From contig NC_092677.1 of NCBI RefSeq assembly GCF_964355755.1, forward strand, positions 19,750,101-19,814,100: a DNA stretch of 64,000 nucleotides, read 5' to 3'. Source of the DNA: Antedon mediterranea. Its lineage: Eukaryota; Echinodermata; Crinoidea; Comatulida; Antedonidae. How positions within the stretch are numbered: the first letter of the stretch is position 1; each line of letters starts with the position of its first letter. A program made the position numbers and the translations under genes. This document shows, one piece after another, positions 34,890-44,100 of the stretch. Under the pieces are notes generated by a model. The model ran no database searches, was not told where the DNA came from, and worked only from the letters and a program-made list of their open reading frames with translations.

Positions 34890-35587
34890 TTCATCAATTG
34901 CGATACGCGCATGGAATTCTTCGATCTTATTATATTCACCACACTTCTGGCGTTAAATAAAGCAACTTGAATAAGGTTAGTTTCAAAGATGGAAGAATCA
35001 GTTGGTGTATTGCTGGATGGAAGTGACAATATACTGTTGTTGTTCAATGAGTTGTAAAAAAATGAGTCCGATAGTTGTGGTAGGGAGCAGATGTTACACG
35101 CCCATGGATTATCTTGATAAAACACATAACTATCGCTGCTCATAGGTATGCACTTGATATGAAATATGTGATGACATTCACAGCAAATCAGACATTTTTG
35201 ATTGCGTCTTGTCGTTTTAGCGCAAGATTCACATGTATTCTTCGTACTATTACCGTTTCCAATATGCTGGCTCTTGTTCCTATGCATCAGCTCTGGGCCT
35301 GGGTGAGGATGAATGTCGCCACTAACCAACAAACATAGGTTAAAAGTCGAATAATGATTGGCGTAATATCTCACAGGCTTAATATATCGTTTTCTTGTGG
35401 TGTTATTAATGCTAGCACATGTATGCAAAAAAAGAGAACATGACTCACCGACACGGATGTTATAGTGAACATTTTCGTTATGATAGCCGAGTTGACGAAC
35501 CAGACAATCAAATGAACCTGGTTGAAATATGATTGATCTCAGAAATAATGTGCAGAGTAATGTCATCAAACAACTAAATAGAGCCAT
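34877..35587 (-). pseudogene. N-terminal ORF part with 2A-like motif and PHD finger
   Basis: A 236-residue frame. Residues 1-21 are hydrophobic and leader-like. Residues 89-98 read SGDIHPHPGP, a 2A-like motif. Residues about 119-167 form a Cys4-His-Cys3 PHD finger (CESC, CLICCECHH, HIKC and CNIC). NARSV near the end begins the endonuclease, then the frame is lost. A 2A peptide would release the leader from the rest of the polyprotein during translation, but here His replaces the Asn normally found before PGP. Confidence 0.85.
35294..35317 (-). promoter_or_regulatory. 2A-like ribosome-skipping motif, variant DIHPHPGP
   Basis: These codons encode D-I-H-P-H-P-G-P. Active 2A sequences end in D-x-E/H-x-N-P-G-P; related retroelements carry GDIHPNPGP. 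The Asn-to-His change in this copy is expected to abolish or weaken skipping. The upstream residues (FNLCLLVSG) keep the hydrophobic and Ser-Gly context usual for the motif. Confidence 0.75.
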
Positions 35588-35740
35588 TATGTTGTTAAAT
35601 AAGGCAATTCAAATAGGTCCAGATATGTGTTTGTTGTACCGGTACAGCTAATCAACTGAATCATTTGTAATCAACTTTATTTCAATTTTAATTTTACAAA
35701 ACAGAATAATAATTCACCGAAAAGCAATAAGGATTATATA

Positions 35741-37493
35741 TCTATATATAAATTTACGTAAGGGCAAAATTCGGTAAATCGCGCGTTATTTCTAGAATGT
35801 TTACTCGATGGTATATAAAGTTGGTTCGTACTTTCGGTACTGATTTTAACCACCTGATGTAACCCTGTTTACTAATCAAATTGAGTTCGATAATTAGTTA
35901 TTGACGATTAAAACGAATTTAGGTTCAACTATTTGCCCCAAATAGGGGTGTTTTTCGATCGTGGTATACACTGTCTAATGGATGTCAATTTGAAAAATAC
36001 CCGCACACAATAATACGAGGACGCTTCGCATTTTCCTATCTCCTCCTACGATAATTGTTTTTAATAGCTGAAAACCGGTTGAACAGTTCGAGTACAGCAT
36101 CATAATGTTGAAGACAGGCCGATTTTCTTTAAAAAATGTTATTTTGATACATGTAATATACGTTTTTACAAATGTATTGATTTGTGATGAATGGAACATT
36201 CCAAATTATTTGGTTTAACCATAGAGGTATAGATTTAGATTTATGGGCCCCCTTGGAGAATAAACATAAATAGTATTGCAATGCTGTACAATACTGTTAA
36301 GGTATTAACCACCTTTGATTGCAATTTGAATCGCAAATTTCTTACTGTGTGAGTGTTGGTACTGTTAGATATAATATAAACATATATACAAATAAACTTT
36401 ATTACTGTGAGTGTGGGTAGGCCCTACTGTTAGATTATAAACATATACAGTAATATACAAATAAATAAATGTTATTACTGACAGTTGCTTCTCAACGTTT
36501 GTATTAATTAATAATTTAAAAATATATAAACGTACGTAGTGGTGTATCGTTACATGTACTTTACTATTTCAATCGACTATGACAGTGAGAGTTTTAACAA
36601 AGTATTAAATCGTAAATGTTTTACTGTATTTAGTGGTATATTATTTATAGGCCTATAAAATATTAAAAACAATATTTCGTTATTGAGTGGATAAGAATAT
36701 ATTTTAAAATGTTTCCTCTTTGTACCTATCTTCTTCCCCCATCCCTCAACCCTTAATGTTACATACAAAACACAAATTGGGTTTGTTTAAATGAGTCCAA
36801 ATAAAAAAATTTGACTCATTTTGTTTCTCTCGGAAGTAATTCCCAGGGTGCTAATTTTAGCTGACTACATAAATCATCGTGTATATTTATTCGTTTCTGT
36901 AAACGACAATGTATTATAGTCCTGCAGTACGTACATTTGAAATCTCCATTTTTTCTCGCTGGAAAATACTGTGTATTAAATAAACGTCGTAGTGGTGTAT
37001 CGTGACATGTACTTTAATATTTCAATCGATTATGACAGTGACAGTTTTAACAAAGTATTAAATCGCAAATGTTTTACTGTATTTAGAGGTATATTATTTA
37101 TAGGCCTATAAAACACGAAAAAAATATTTCGTTACTGAGTGGATAAAGAATATATTTAAAAATGGTTCCTCTTTGTACCTATCCGCTTTCCCATCCCTCA
37201 ACCCTAATATAAAAAAACCCATACAAAACACACATTGAGTTTCTTTAAATGAGTCCAAATCAAAAATTTGGACTCATTTTGTGATAAGTTTCTCCTTCGG
37301 AAGTAATTCCCAGGGTGCTAATTTTAGTTGACTACATAAATCATCGTGTCTATTTATCCGTTTCTGTAAATGACATCCTGCGGTACGTACATTTGAAATC
37401 GCCAGTTTTGTGACGCTGAAATTACTATGTATTCGAGAACCATCTGTGGGCACGACCTAGATGGTACGCGAGCGAAGCGAGCGTACCATCTAG
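35741..37493 (+). mobile_element. Helitron copy A (non-autonomous)
   Basis: The element begins TCTATATATAAATTTACG directly after an A and ends in a hairpin closed by CTAG directly before a T: the A|TC...CTRR|T signature of Helitrons. The 3' hairpin (37457-37493) pairs CTAGATGGTACGC with GCGTACCATCTAG around GAGCGAAGCGA. Two further copies with the same ends, both inverted, are at 47753-49310 and 52015-54237. No Rep/helicase frame is present. The 3' half is tandemly duplicated (about 36533-36980 and 36986-37440). It is inserted in a 175-bp-type unit: the flanks AAGGATTATATA and TATATAATTAATTAAAAAG correspond to continuous sequence at about 32110-32150. Confidence 0.88.
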
Positions 37494-37540
37494 TATATAT
37501 AATTAATTAAAAAGTGTTGAGATAATATTTATTGTACAAA

Positions 37541-38873
37541 TTACAATTGGTTAAGAACCTTATTAAAAAGTTCTGAATCATTTGTAATCAACTTTATGGC
37601 TTTATCGAACGCATCAACATTTATACACCGTAAATGAAAGTAGTTTAGCGCCCATTCAAAATGGATAGCGCCATTGTCCACAAGTTTCAATGCCAGAATT
37701 GGTCGAAAAAATGTTAGGAGTTGCTCACATCTTGAGCCGTGAAAGTTATAACGTTCAACCATATCATTCAGAACGAATATAAATTCTTCTATGAAAACCT
37801 TCTCAATTGTTCTCATTATTTCTTTGTACTCAAGTTTGGTAGTTTCTTTCTTAATCTCAGCCTCCAGCACAGGGTTTAGGTACTCTTCCGTAAACACCTC
37901 ATCTTCTACCTCATCGGCATTTCTTGCCAGAAATAGGTGGTATAGTCACCGTATACAATCCTCTCCTCTTCAGAAATTATTCTCGTCATATCCCCCATCT
38001 CTTCCTCCTTCTCTGCTGTAAAATAGGCACCAGTCATAGCTAGTATGTCTTCTTCTTCAATTTTTGAATCATTAGTTATATCTATAACTTCTTCTTCGAC
38101 ATCAGAGTCCATAGTAAGATCAATGATTTCAATCCCGGAACCCATAGTAACTAGTTGTTGGTTTTTGGTTGAATATGCTAAGTCTGTCAGGCTGTAGCGT
38201 TGTGGAATGAGGTAAAGATTCAAGAGTATATACAGTCAAAGGATTACATTCGGCATTTACTAAATTTGTTTGAGCCAATTGTCATTGTTGTATTTCCTGT
38301 CGGAACATTGTGTCGAAGCGCCGTGTATCTTTTGTTTCATTAAGTAGCTTTCCCAATGTCATTCAATTTAAAAAAAATGTCCGATCCAAGATCATCAAAC
38401 CGTTTTCCAAAAGATTATATTGTAATTACGTGAACTGTTTTAACCAATCTTGTAAATTTTTTTGGTCCGTGTTTCTAGCATTCCATTGTCATTCATGTCT
38501 ACAGCATTTCCACAATCGTCAAATCCATCCAATTCTAAAAACATTTCATCGACCATGTCCCTTTGTTCCATTAGATCTCTCCACTGCATCATTGTTAAAT
38601 TAATACCTTTCTTGCCTGGTGGTTTAAATTTACCATCTGGTTCTGATTGATAGTATTCTCGGATACACACGTACATATCATCACCCCAACGTTGAGCAAC
38701 GACGTGCCTCGTTTCATTAAGTTTAATACGTTTAGTAGCTGTAACTTTAATTCGACTATCATTCTTAAAAAGTGATTCTTTACTACCGGTCGATAATCTT
38801 GTTGAAAAGAAGCGCTTGTATTTGGTTCATCTTCTACTCTCTGTCTCTTGCTAGATCTCATAACTCGCTGCAT
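37541..38873 (-). pseudogene. PC4-domain ORF cluster, frameshifted
   Basis: Four open frames lie in line on the minus strand. The first (from 38873) starts MQRVMRSSKRQRV and then passes, by a frame change, into a PC4/p15-like ssDNA-binding domain (SRIKVTATKRIKLN, MYVCIREYYQ, PPGKKGINLTMMQW), stopping at 38440. After a gap, 38223-37906 is acidic (IDLTMDSDVEEEVIDI), then a further frame change gives 37897-37541, predicted alpha-helical. PC4 domains bind single-stranded or melting DNA and modulate RNA polymerase II transcription. Multiple frame changes suggest a decayed gene, though introns cannot be excluded. Its 3' flank shares sequence with AT-rich units beside the integrase fragment at 31.7-31.9 kb, so both may derive from one mobile element. 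Confidence 0.6.
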
Positions 38874-38879
38874 AGTAGC

Positions 38880-39486
38880 CTTAGCCTTATCGGCTATCTT
38901 AGAATCGGTGTAATCGACTGTTGGTTTGTAGAATCATACTGATGAAAACTGTACTAAATTCTCTCAATCAAGATTGTAGAAGTGAGAGAGTTCAGCGCTT
39001 TGAAAACTGATAGGCCTACTGATAATTTAACTATACATTCACCCTACATTTATACTAAACAAAATAATTTATTCATGTCAGTTGTAGCGTCCTTTTTGTT
39101 TTATTTTAAAAGGAAACAAAGAATTCTTTATGTAAAACGTAAACCATTTAAATGAAAATAAAACTTAATTTAAAGTTAGAAATAATTATTATTTGTGTTA
39201 CTTTTTTGAATAGTGAAACTAACATCTTGCTTGACGTCACATTCATTCATTGCGAAGCTCCATTGTTAACATTTCCGGAAGAAATTAAGTACATGTTTCA
39301 AATTAAATAACAACTCCATTGTCTTACTTCCTTACCATTGTTTACCATTGTATTAATTATAATAGGATTAACTAATGTCATCCCCTCAAACGCCCTCTAC
39401 GGAGACTGGACCTACATACATTACTACTAATATAGACTCTAGAGTAAACTTTATTAATAAACTCTGTACCATTCTTTAAACAACTT
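38880..39486. other. gene-free stretch
   Basis: AT-rich sequence between the PC4-domain cluster and the right part of the split minisatellite. No exon or repeat ends recognised. Confidence 0.4.
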
Positions 39487-40045
39487 GAATCAGAATACAC
39501 AGGGAAGTGCTTGGAATATTGAATATGTAGAGAAGAGACATGGAATACATAGGAAAGAGCTTAAAATATGGAATACATAGAGAAGAGCTTAAAATATGGA
39601 ATACATAGGAAAGAGCTTAAAATATGGAATACATAGGAAAGAGCTTCAAATATGGAATGGAAGAGCTTAAAGAAAAACATAAAGAAGAGATTAAAATATG
39701 GAATACATAGGAAAGAGCTTCAAATATGGAATGGAAGAGCTTAAAGAAAAACATAAAGAAGAGATTAAAATATGGAATACATAGGAAAGAGCTTCAAATA
39801 TGAAAAATATAGGGAATAGCTTAAAATATGGAATACATAGGAAAGAGCTTAAAATATGAAAAAATATAGGGAAGAGCCTAAAATATGGAATACATAGGGA
39901 AGAGCCTCAAATATGGAATACATAGGAAGGAGCTTAAAATATGGAATACATAGGGAAGAGCTTCAAATATGGAATACATTATGGAAAAGCTTTACAATAT
40001 AAACAAAATAGGGAATAGCTTAAAATATGGAATACATGGAAGGAT
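39487..40045 (+). repeat. minisatellite, ~28-bp unit, right part
   Basis: Copies of AATATGGAATACATAGGAAAG plus AGCTTAA, including a perfect higher-order repeat of a longer block (CTTCAAATATGGAATGGAAG with the following AAACATAAAGAAG, at about 39645 and 39718). It has the same orientation as the left part at 28640-28950. Confidence 0.88.
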
Positions 40046-40382
40046 TGAACATTGATTTACATTGATATGAAATAGCTACAAAACATGGCATATAGTTAAT
40101 TACTAGTAGTAGACATCGTCATTTCAGATAAATAAAGGCATTCCATGTTTTCATTTGGCTCGATACTAACCTTTCTTCCTCATCCTCGTTCTCTCCCATG
40201 GCATCATACACTGAATCACTCTTCATTTTCCTTCATATCCATTATTTCTGACTGCTTTTCAAATTCCATCATTATTTTTTGTACTTGTGGTTTTTAGTTC
40301 TGATGTTCTGACGATGGAGTTATCAGATACTTCCCAAAGGAATTATTATTATATTGGTTTTTCAGTTTACATGATTTTTATT

Positions 40383-40460
40383 TTTACAGCTCACTATGTC
40401 GGTTGGTCGGTTGGTAAACACTAACTTGAGCGCCCAACTGCAGCCATGTATATAACCTTG
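40383..40460 (-). repeat. dispersed repeat, copy 3 (inverted)
   Basis: The reverse complement gives GGCTGCAGTTGGGCGC, then TTAGTGTTTACCAACCGACC and CCGACATAGTGAGCT, matching copies at 17058-17139 and 22128-22215. Confidence 0.6.
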
Positions 40461-40954
40461 TTTATAATATAATTACCATTCTGTTGTGCAATAAAGTGTA
40501 GGGTTGATATGCAGCAATCCAAATTAAATGTTGTTCGTAAGGATAAAAACTGAGAGTTGCCAAATTGCGAGTAAACAATGCACGCAATGCATGCAATCCA
40601 CGACAGTAATTCAACGGAACAAATACCAACAAGTGGGAAATTTTGAAAAAAAATAACTGCAAGCGAGACCAACAAGAAGGGAGCAGCAGGCAGACTTGAC
40701 TTTATTTTAGTAGTTAGTACACTAGTATTAGGGTATATTTAGAACAACATAACATAAAATAATGATTTTATTTAAAATTACTCCTCTCTAATGTTTCATA
40801 TGAACATACTAATTTTATATTAAATTATTTAAAATATGACTCGCTTGAATTGCAATTAACATGGTCACGTGGGCCGTTGACTCCAATGAATCCATGGCTT
40901 GCAGTTTGTTAAAACCCTCCGCTCGTGTGAGGGCGGGTATCCATGCTCTGTTAA

Positions 40955-41039
40955 AAAATTTCCAATGCAAAAAATCGAAATCGCGGATTGCTCGCAATAA
41001 TGCTCGTTGATGATGTTCTCGAGTTGTCAGCAAGGACAT
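40955..41039 (-). pseudogene. possible first exon of the CHMP2A-like pseudogene
   Basis: A minus-strand ATG begins MSLL, then REHHQRALLRAIRDFD. CHMP2A proteins begin MS-[FL]-L and carry E-N-Q-R-A-L-N-K-A-[MI]-R-x-[LF]-D shortly after. The match requires a deletion of about ten residues after MSLL. The position, directly upstream of the other CHMP2A-like pieces and facing DDX1, supports it, but the match is short and uncertain. Confidence 0.35.
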
Positions 41040-41155
41040 ATTATTAGCTGGCTTTCCCCGGCCCTCCTTACGACAGACACGTGTAAAACAAATACAGGTA
41101 GCCTAGACCTAAGTCTATTTTACGTACCTAATCAACAAGTACGCTATTCGTGAAT
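41040..41155. promoter_or_regulatory. presumed DDX1 5' region, possibly bidirectional
   Basis: About 115 bases separate the DDX1 start codon at 41156 from the ATG of the possible CHMP2A-like first exon on the opposite strand. The stretch includes CCCCGGCCCTCC and CACGTG near 41060-41082, unlike the AT-rich surroundings. No TATA box is evident. Promoter function is inferred from position only. Confidence 0.35.
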
Positions 41156-44100
41156 ATGACTGCCTTTGCAGGTAAATATTATTTGGTTGGAAAAAGCAAC
41201 AGTTCGTCAAGTTCGTATAGCTAGGCTAGTCAGACTACTGGTACTGCTGCATGCTGTACTGACTGACTCCTGTAAGCTGTACTGACTGACTCCTGTACTG
41301 TGTCTGTAATAATAGGCTAGTATAGGCTAGTACTAGAGTAGTAGTAGTACTACTAGTAGTAGTAATAGTAGTAGTAGTAGTAGTAGGACATGTAACGCCA
41401 AATTAGGTTTCACTGCCAAATTAGGTACCGAACTTAATTTGGCGTCTAAGGCGGCAAATTAGGTACTACTAGGCTACTATTGCAAAATTAAGTTCTGTCA
41501 TTTTTTAAAATACAGTACACTACAGTTTTTATAAAACAAACATAGACCGGCAGCCCAGAGACATTTGGTTAGATGAGCTAGGTACCAATATCTCACTATT
41601 TAAGTGTGTTGGTTGGGGGTCACTTTAAGTCAATGAAAATGGGAGTCTGCCGGGTACCCCCTGCGGTTTACAGCCGAAACGGCCGCCGACTGAAACGGCC
41701 GCCAATTAAAACAAAATTGAATGTATGAAACGCCGCGTGTGCCGTTTGTCATACAACGTGTAATCAAAACGACGTGTGGTTTAATACAATTGTTTTACTT
41801 TTTTTTCAGATTGAAATGACTTTAGACGTACATGTGACTTAATAAATATTAACAGATAGATGTTTTTAATTATTTATGTATTATTATGTTTATCGTATAA
41901 TAATGGATATTGTGTAAACATAGTTGGGTTTTTTTATATATTTTTTAAATGTATACAGTAAAAGTGTAAGGAAAAGAATTAAAATTGGACAAAATACAGT
42001 ATTTGTTTGAATACGTTAAATAAATTTAGAATGGTGAATTATTATAATAAACGTTATTTTAATAAAAACTTAACTAAAAATACGTATATTCTTTGATTTT
42101 ATACTTAAACATATATTGGTTGGTTTCATTTATTTGTTCCTCCATCGTGGTTTCATAGGCTTTACTGTACGTTTATAATACTGCATTGGCTTGTTTGTAG
42201 CTGCGGCGGTATTGGCGTCCCATAGAAAATGTTGGCGGCCGTTTCGGTCACACACACCCCCCTGCTGCGTCTAGACCGGGGGACCCCGAAACGTGCTAAA
42301 AAATTGACCCCGGTTAGATGAGAGAGATACCACCTAATTTTACCACCATGGGATGCCCATTGGCATCCTTATACCAGTATCACAAACGACAGACTTTTTC
42401 TCTGCTGCAAAAGGCCTGCCAGACCACCCCCCCCCCAGGGAGGGCTTAAAATGGGGTTAGCACAGATGAGTGAGGTACCACTCAAAATTAATAGTCCGGC
42501 AGCATTTGTATTTTACTTCATATATTTAGCCAAGTTTGATTTTTCACTTTTAAGTGATCAAGGACATCACAACGACCAACTTCCAACTTGTTGTCCAAAT
42601 TCTAAATGCGTTTTTCATTCGTTGGGGGCGCTTTTTCAAAATGGCCGCTTATGCTACCAAGTACTTATATCTCGGCAACCACTAATCGTAGAGACTTGGT
42701 TTTAATCTTAGAATGTTCGTAAGGTACATATTTCTATTTACTCTAATGGAACATTTTGACCAGAAATGACTGGAAATGCCATTTCTGACCATTTGACCTT
42801 TGACCTTCTATCATCATTTCTCGGTAACTAATGGTCACACAGACTTGAAATTTGTTTCAAATTGTTCGCAGTATGCCTTTTTATATTTACTGTAATTAAA
42901 TGTTTTGTTTTAAAGCAAACAGAAATGCCATATCTGACCTCTTGCCCTAATGCATGTAATATCCACAACTGAGAGATTATAGATTTGTCTAGTATTGTTT
43001 ATAACTTGTACCGGTACTTGTTGTTGATGATATCAAAATCAATATTTCAAATCACCAATGGAACTGTTATAATAAATAAATACATACCATAAATATTGAT
43101 GATAGTCAGATTACCCTCTCCAGTCAATAAAGTTCATCAATATCGTCTACTAGCTCTACATTCGAGTCCTTTGTATTCTCACATCCATCACCACACTCAT
43201 ATAAATCAGTACAGAGCAAGTTGTTTTTCTTATTACAACTACAGCGATTTGTTGAGCATGAGCCATTGCAGGTACATCGACGAATTTCTAGAAGAGCTTC
43301 TGGTGCTGGTGGATTGTTGCAAAATACCGGCTTCAAGTGACAACCATTTTTCTATAGGCCTATACATACAACGTACATTTCTAGTTTAACAAAAACATTT
43401 TTCTAAACTTTCTATTATTTAAAAGTCGAAGATAGCCAGGTCTCGGGTCCATTCTATTGTCGCCACAGATTGATATCTTCATCAGTACTTCTATGAATGG
43501 ATGATTAGGTGGGAACACGAACGCTAGTTGATCATACCCAGTACCGTTTTGATCGTACGATTAATCGGGAAACCACCTCACGACATTATACAGGCCTAGG
43601 TGCCGACATAGATCTCTAGTGGGAGTTAACCATCATAGTCATTCCTCACATTCAAAATCTTTCCTGTAACTAACAACCCATTCCTTTTTCTATACATCCT
43701 ATACTACTTATTTATATCCTACCTTTATACCTATGTTATTTTCGCTCTACTACAATGTACGATACACTTATTATCTTACATGTATCACACAGTACACAAC
43801 TTGTCATCGCGCACATTGTATACGCTAGCATTTCATTCTAATACGCTCACGCACTTTATTATCGAACATACTTTTAAACCAAACCAAAACCATACAACGA
43901 CAAGACATCCATCGATTCAGTTCAAAACAATTTTTAGGTAAATTTTGAATTAATTATTATTTTCTATCAATTCTACCATTTTCATATAAAGATATTGTGG
44001 AACCACGTCAGGTCAAGTTCAATATTGAATATCGAAACGTGGCAGGCTGAAGGCGCTTGACCTTTGACAAGATCGCCTAAATTTTTAGTTTTTAACTTTA

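Larger units (their letters stand above)
32260..35587 (-). mobile_element. CR1/L2-like non-LTR retrotransposon, near full-length, inactive
   Basis: In transcription order: a hydrophobic leader, a 2A-like motif and a PHD finger (35587-34877); an AP-type endonuclease (34889-34176); and a reverse transcriptase split by a TGA (34224-33334 and 33327-32422). This order is typical of CR1/L2-clade elements that carry a 2A-like peptide and PHD finger in marine invertebrates. Inactivating changes: a short insertion that shifts frame between NARSVV and NKIEEF at the PHD-endonuclease junction; a deletion removing most of the linker between endonuclease and RT; and a TGA in place of Trp at 33336-33334. 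The parts are described separately. Confidence 0.88.
27926..40302 (-). pseudogene. CHMP2A: CHMP2A-like (ESCRT-III, Vps2 family) pseudogene with introns
   Basis: Three exon-like pieces on the minus strand match consecutive parts of CHMP2A, an ESCRT-III membrane-remodelling subunit. About 40302-40171: QVQKIMMEFEKQSEIMDMKE, then degenerate acidic sequence, ending AAAG|GTTAGT. About 28624-28561: acceptor TTTTCAG, then (S)DAIV-x-x-QVLDELGIT. 28030-27926: the family's MIM1 C-terminus DADADLQARLDNLRRD and stop. The split AG|T codon between the first two pieces is in phase. Defects: the MDMKE exon runs into TGA; the LDELG exon runs into TGA by a one-base shift and its donor reads GA in place of GT; the last exon has a one-base shift before AEGDMD. 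The intron between the first two pieces is about 11.5 kb and full of transposons. The middle of the protein was not found. Confidence 0.7.
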
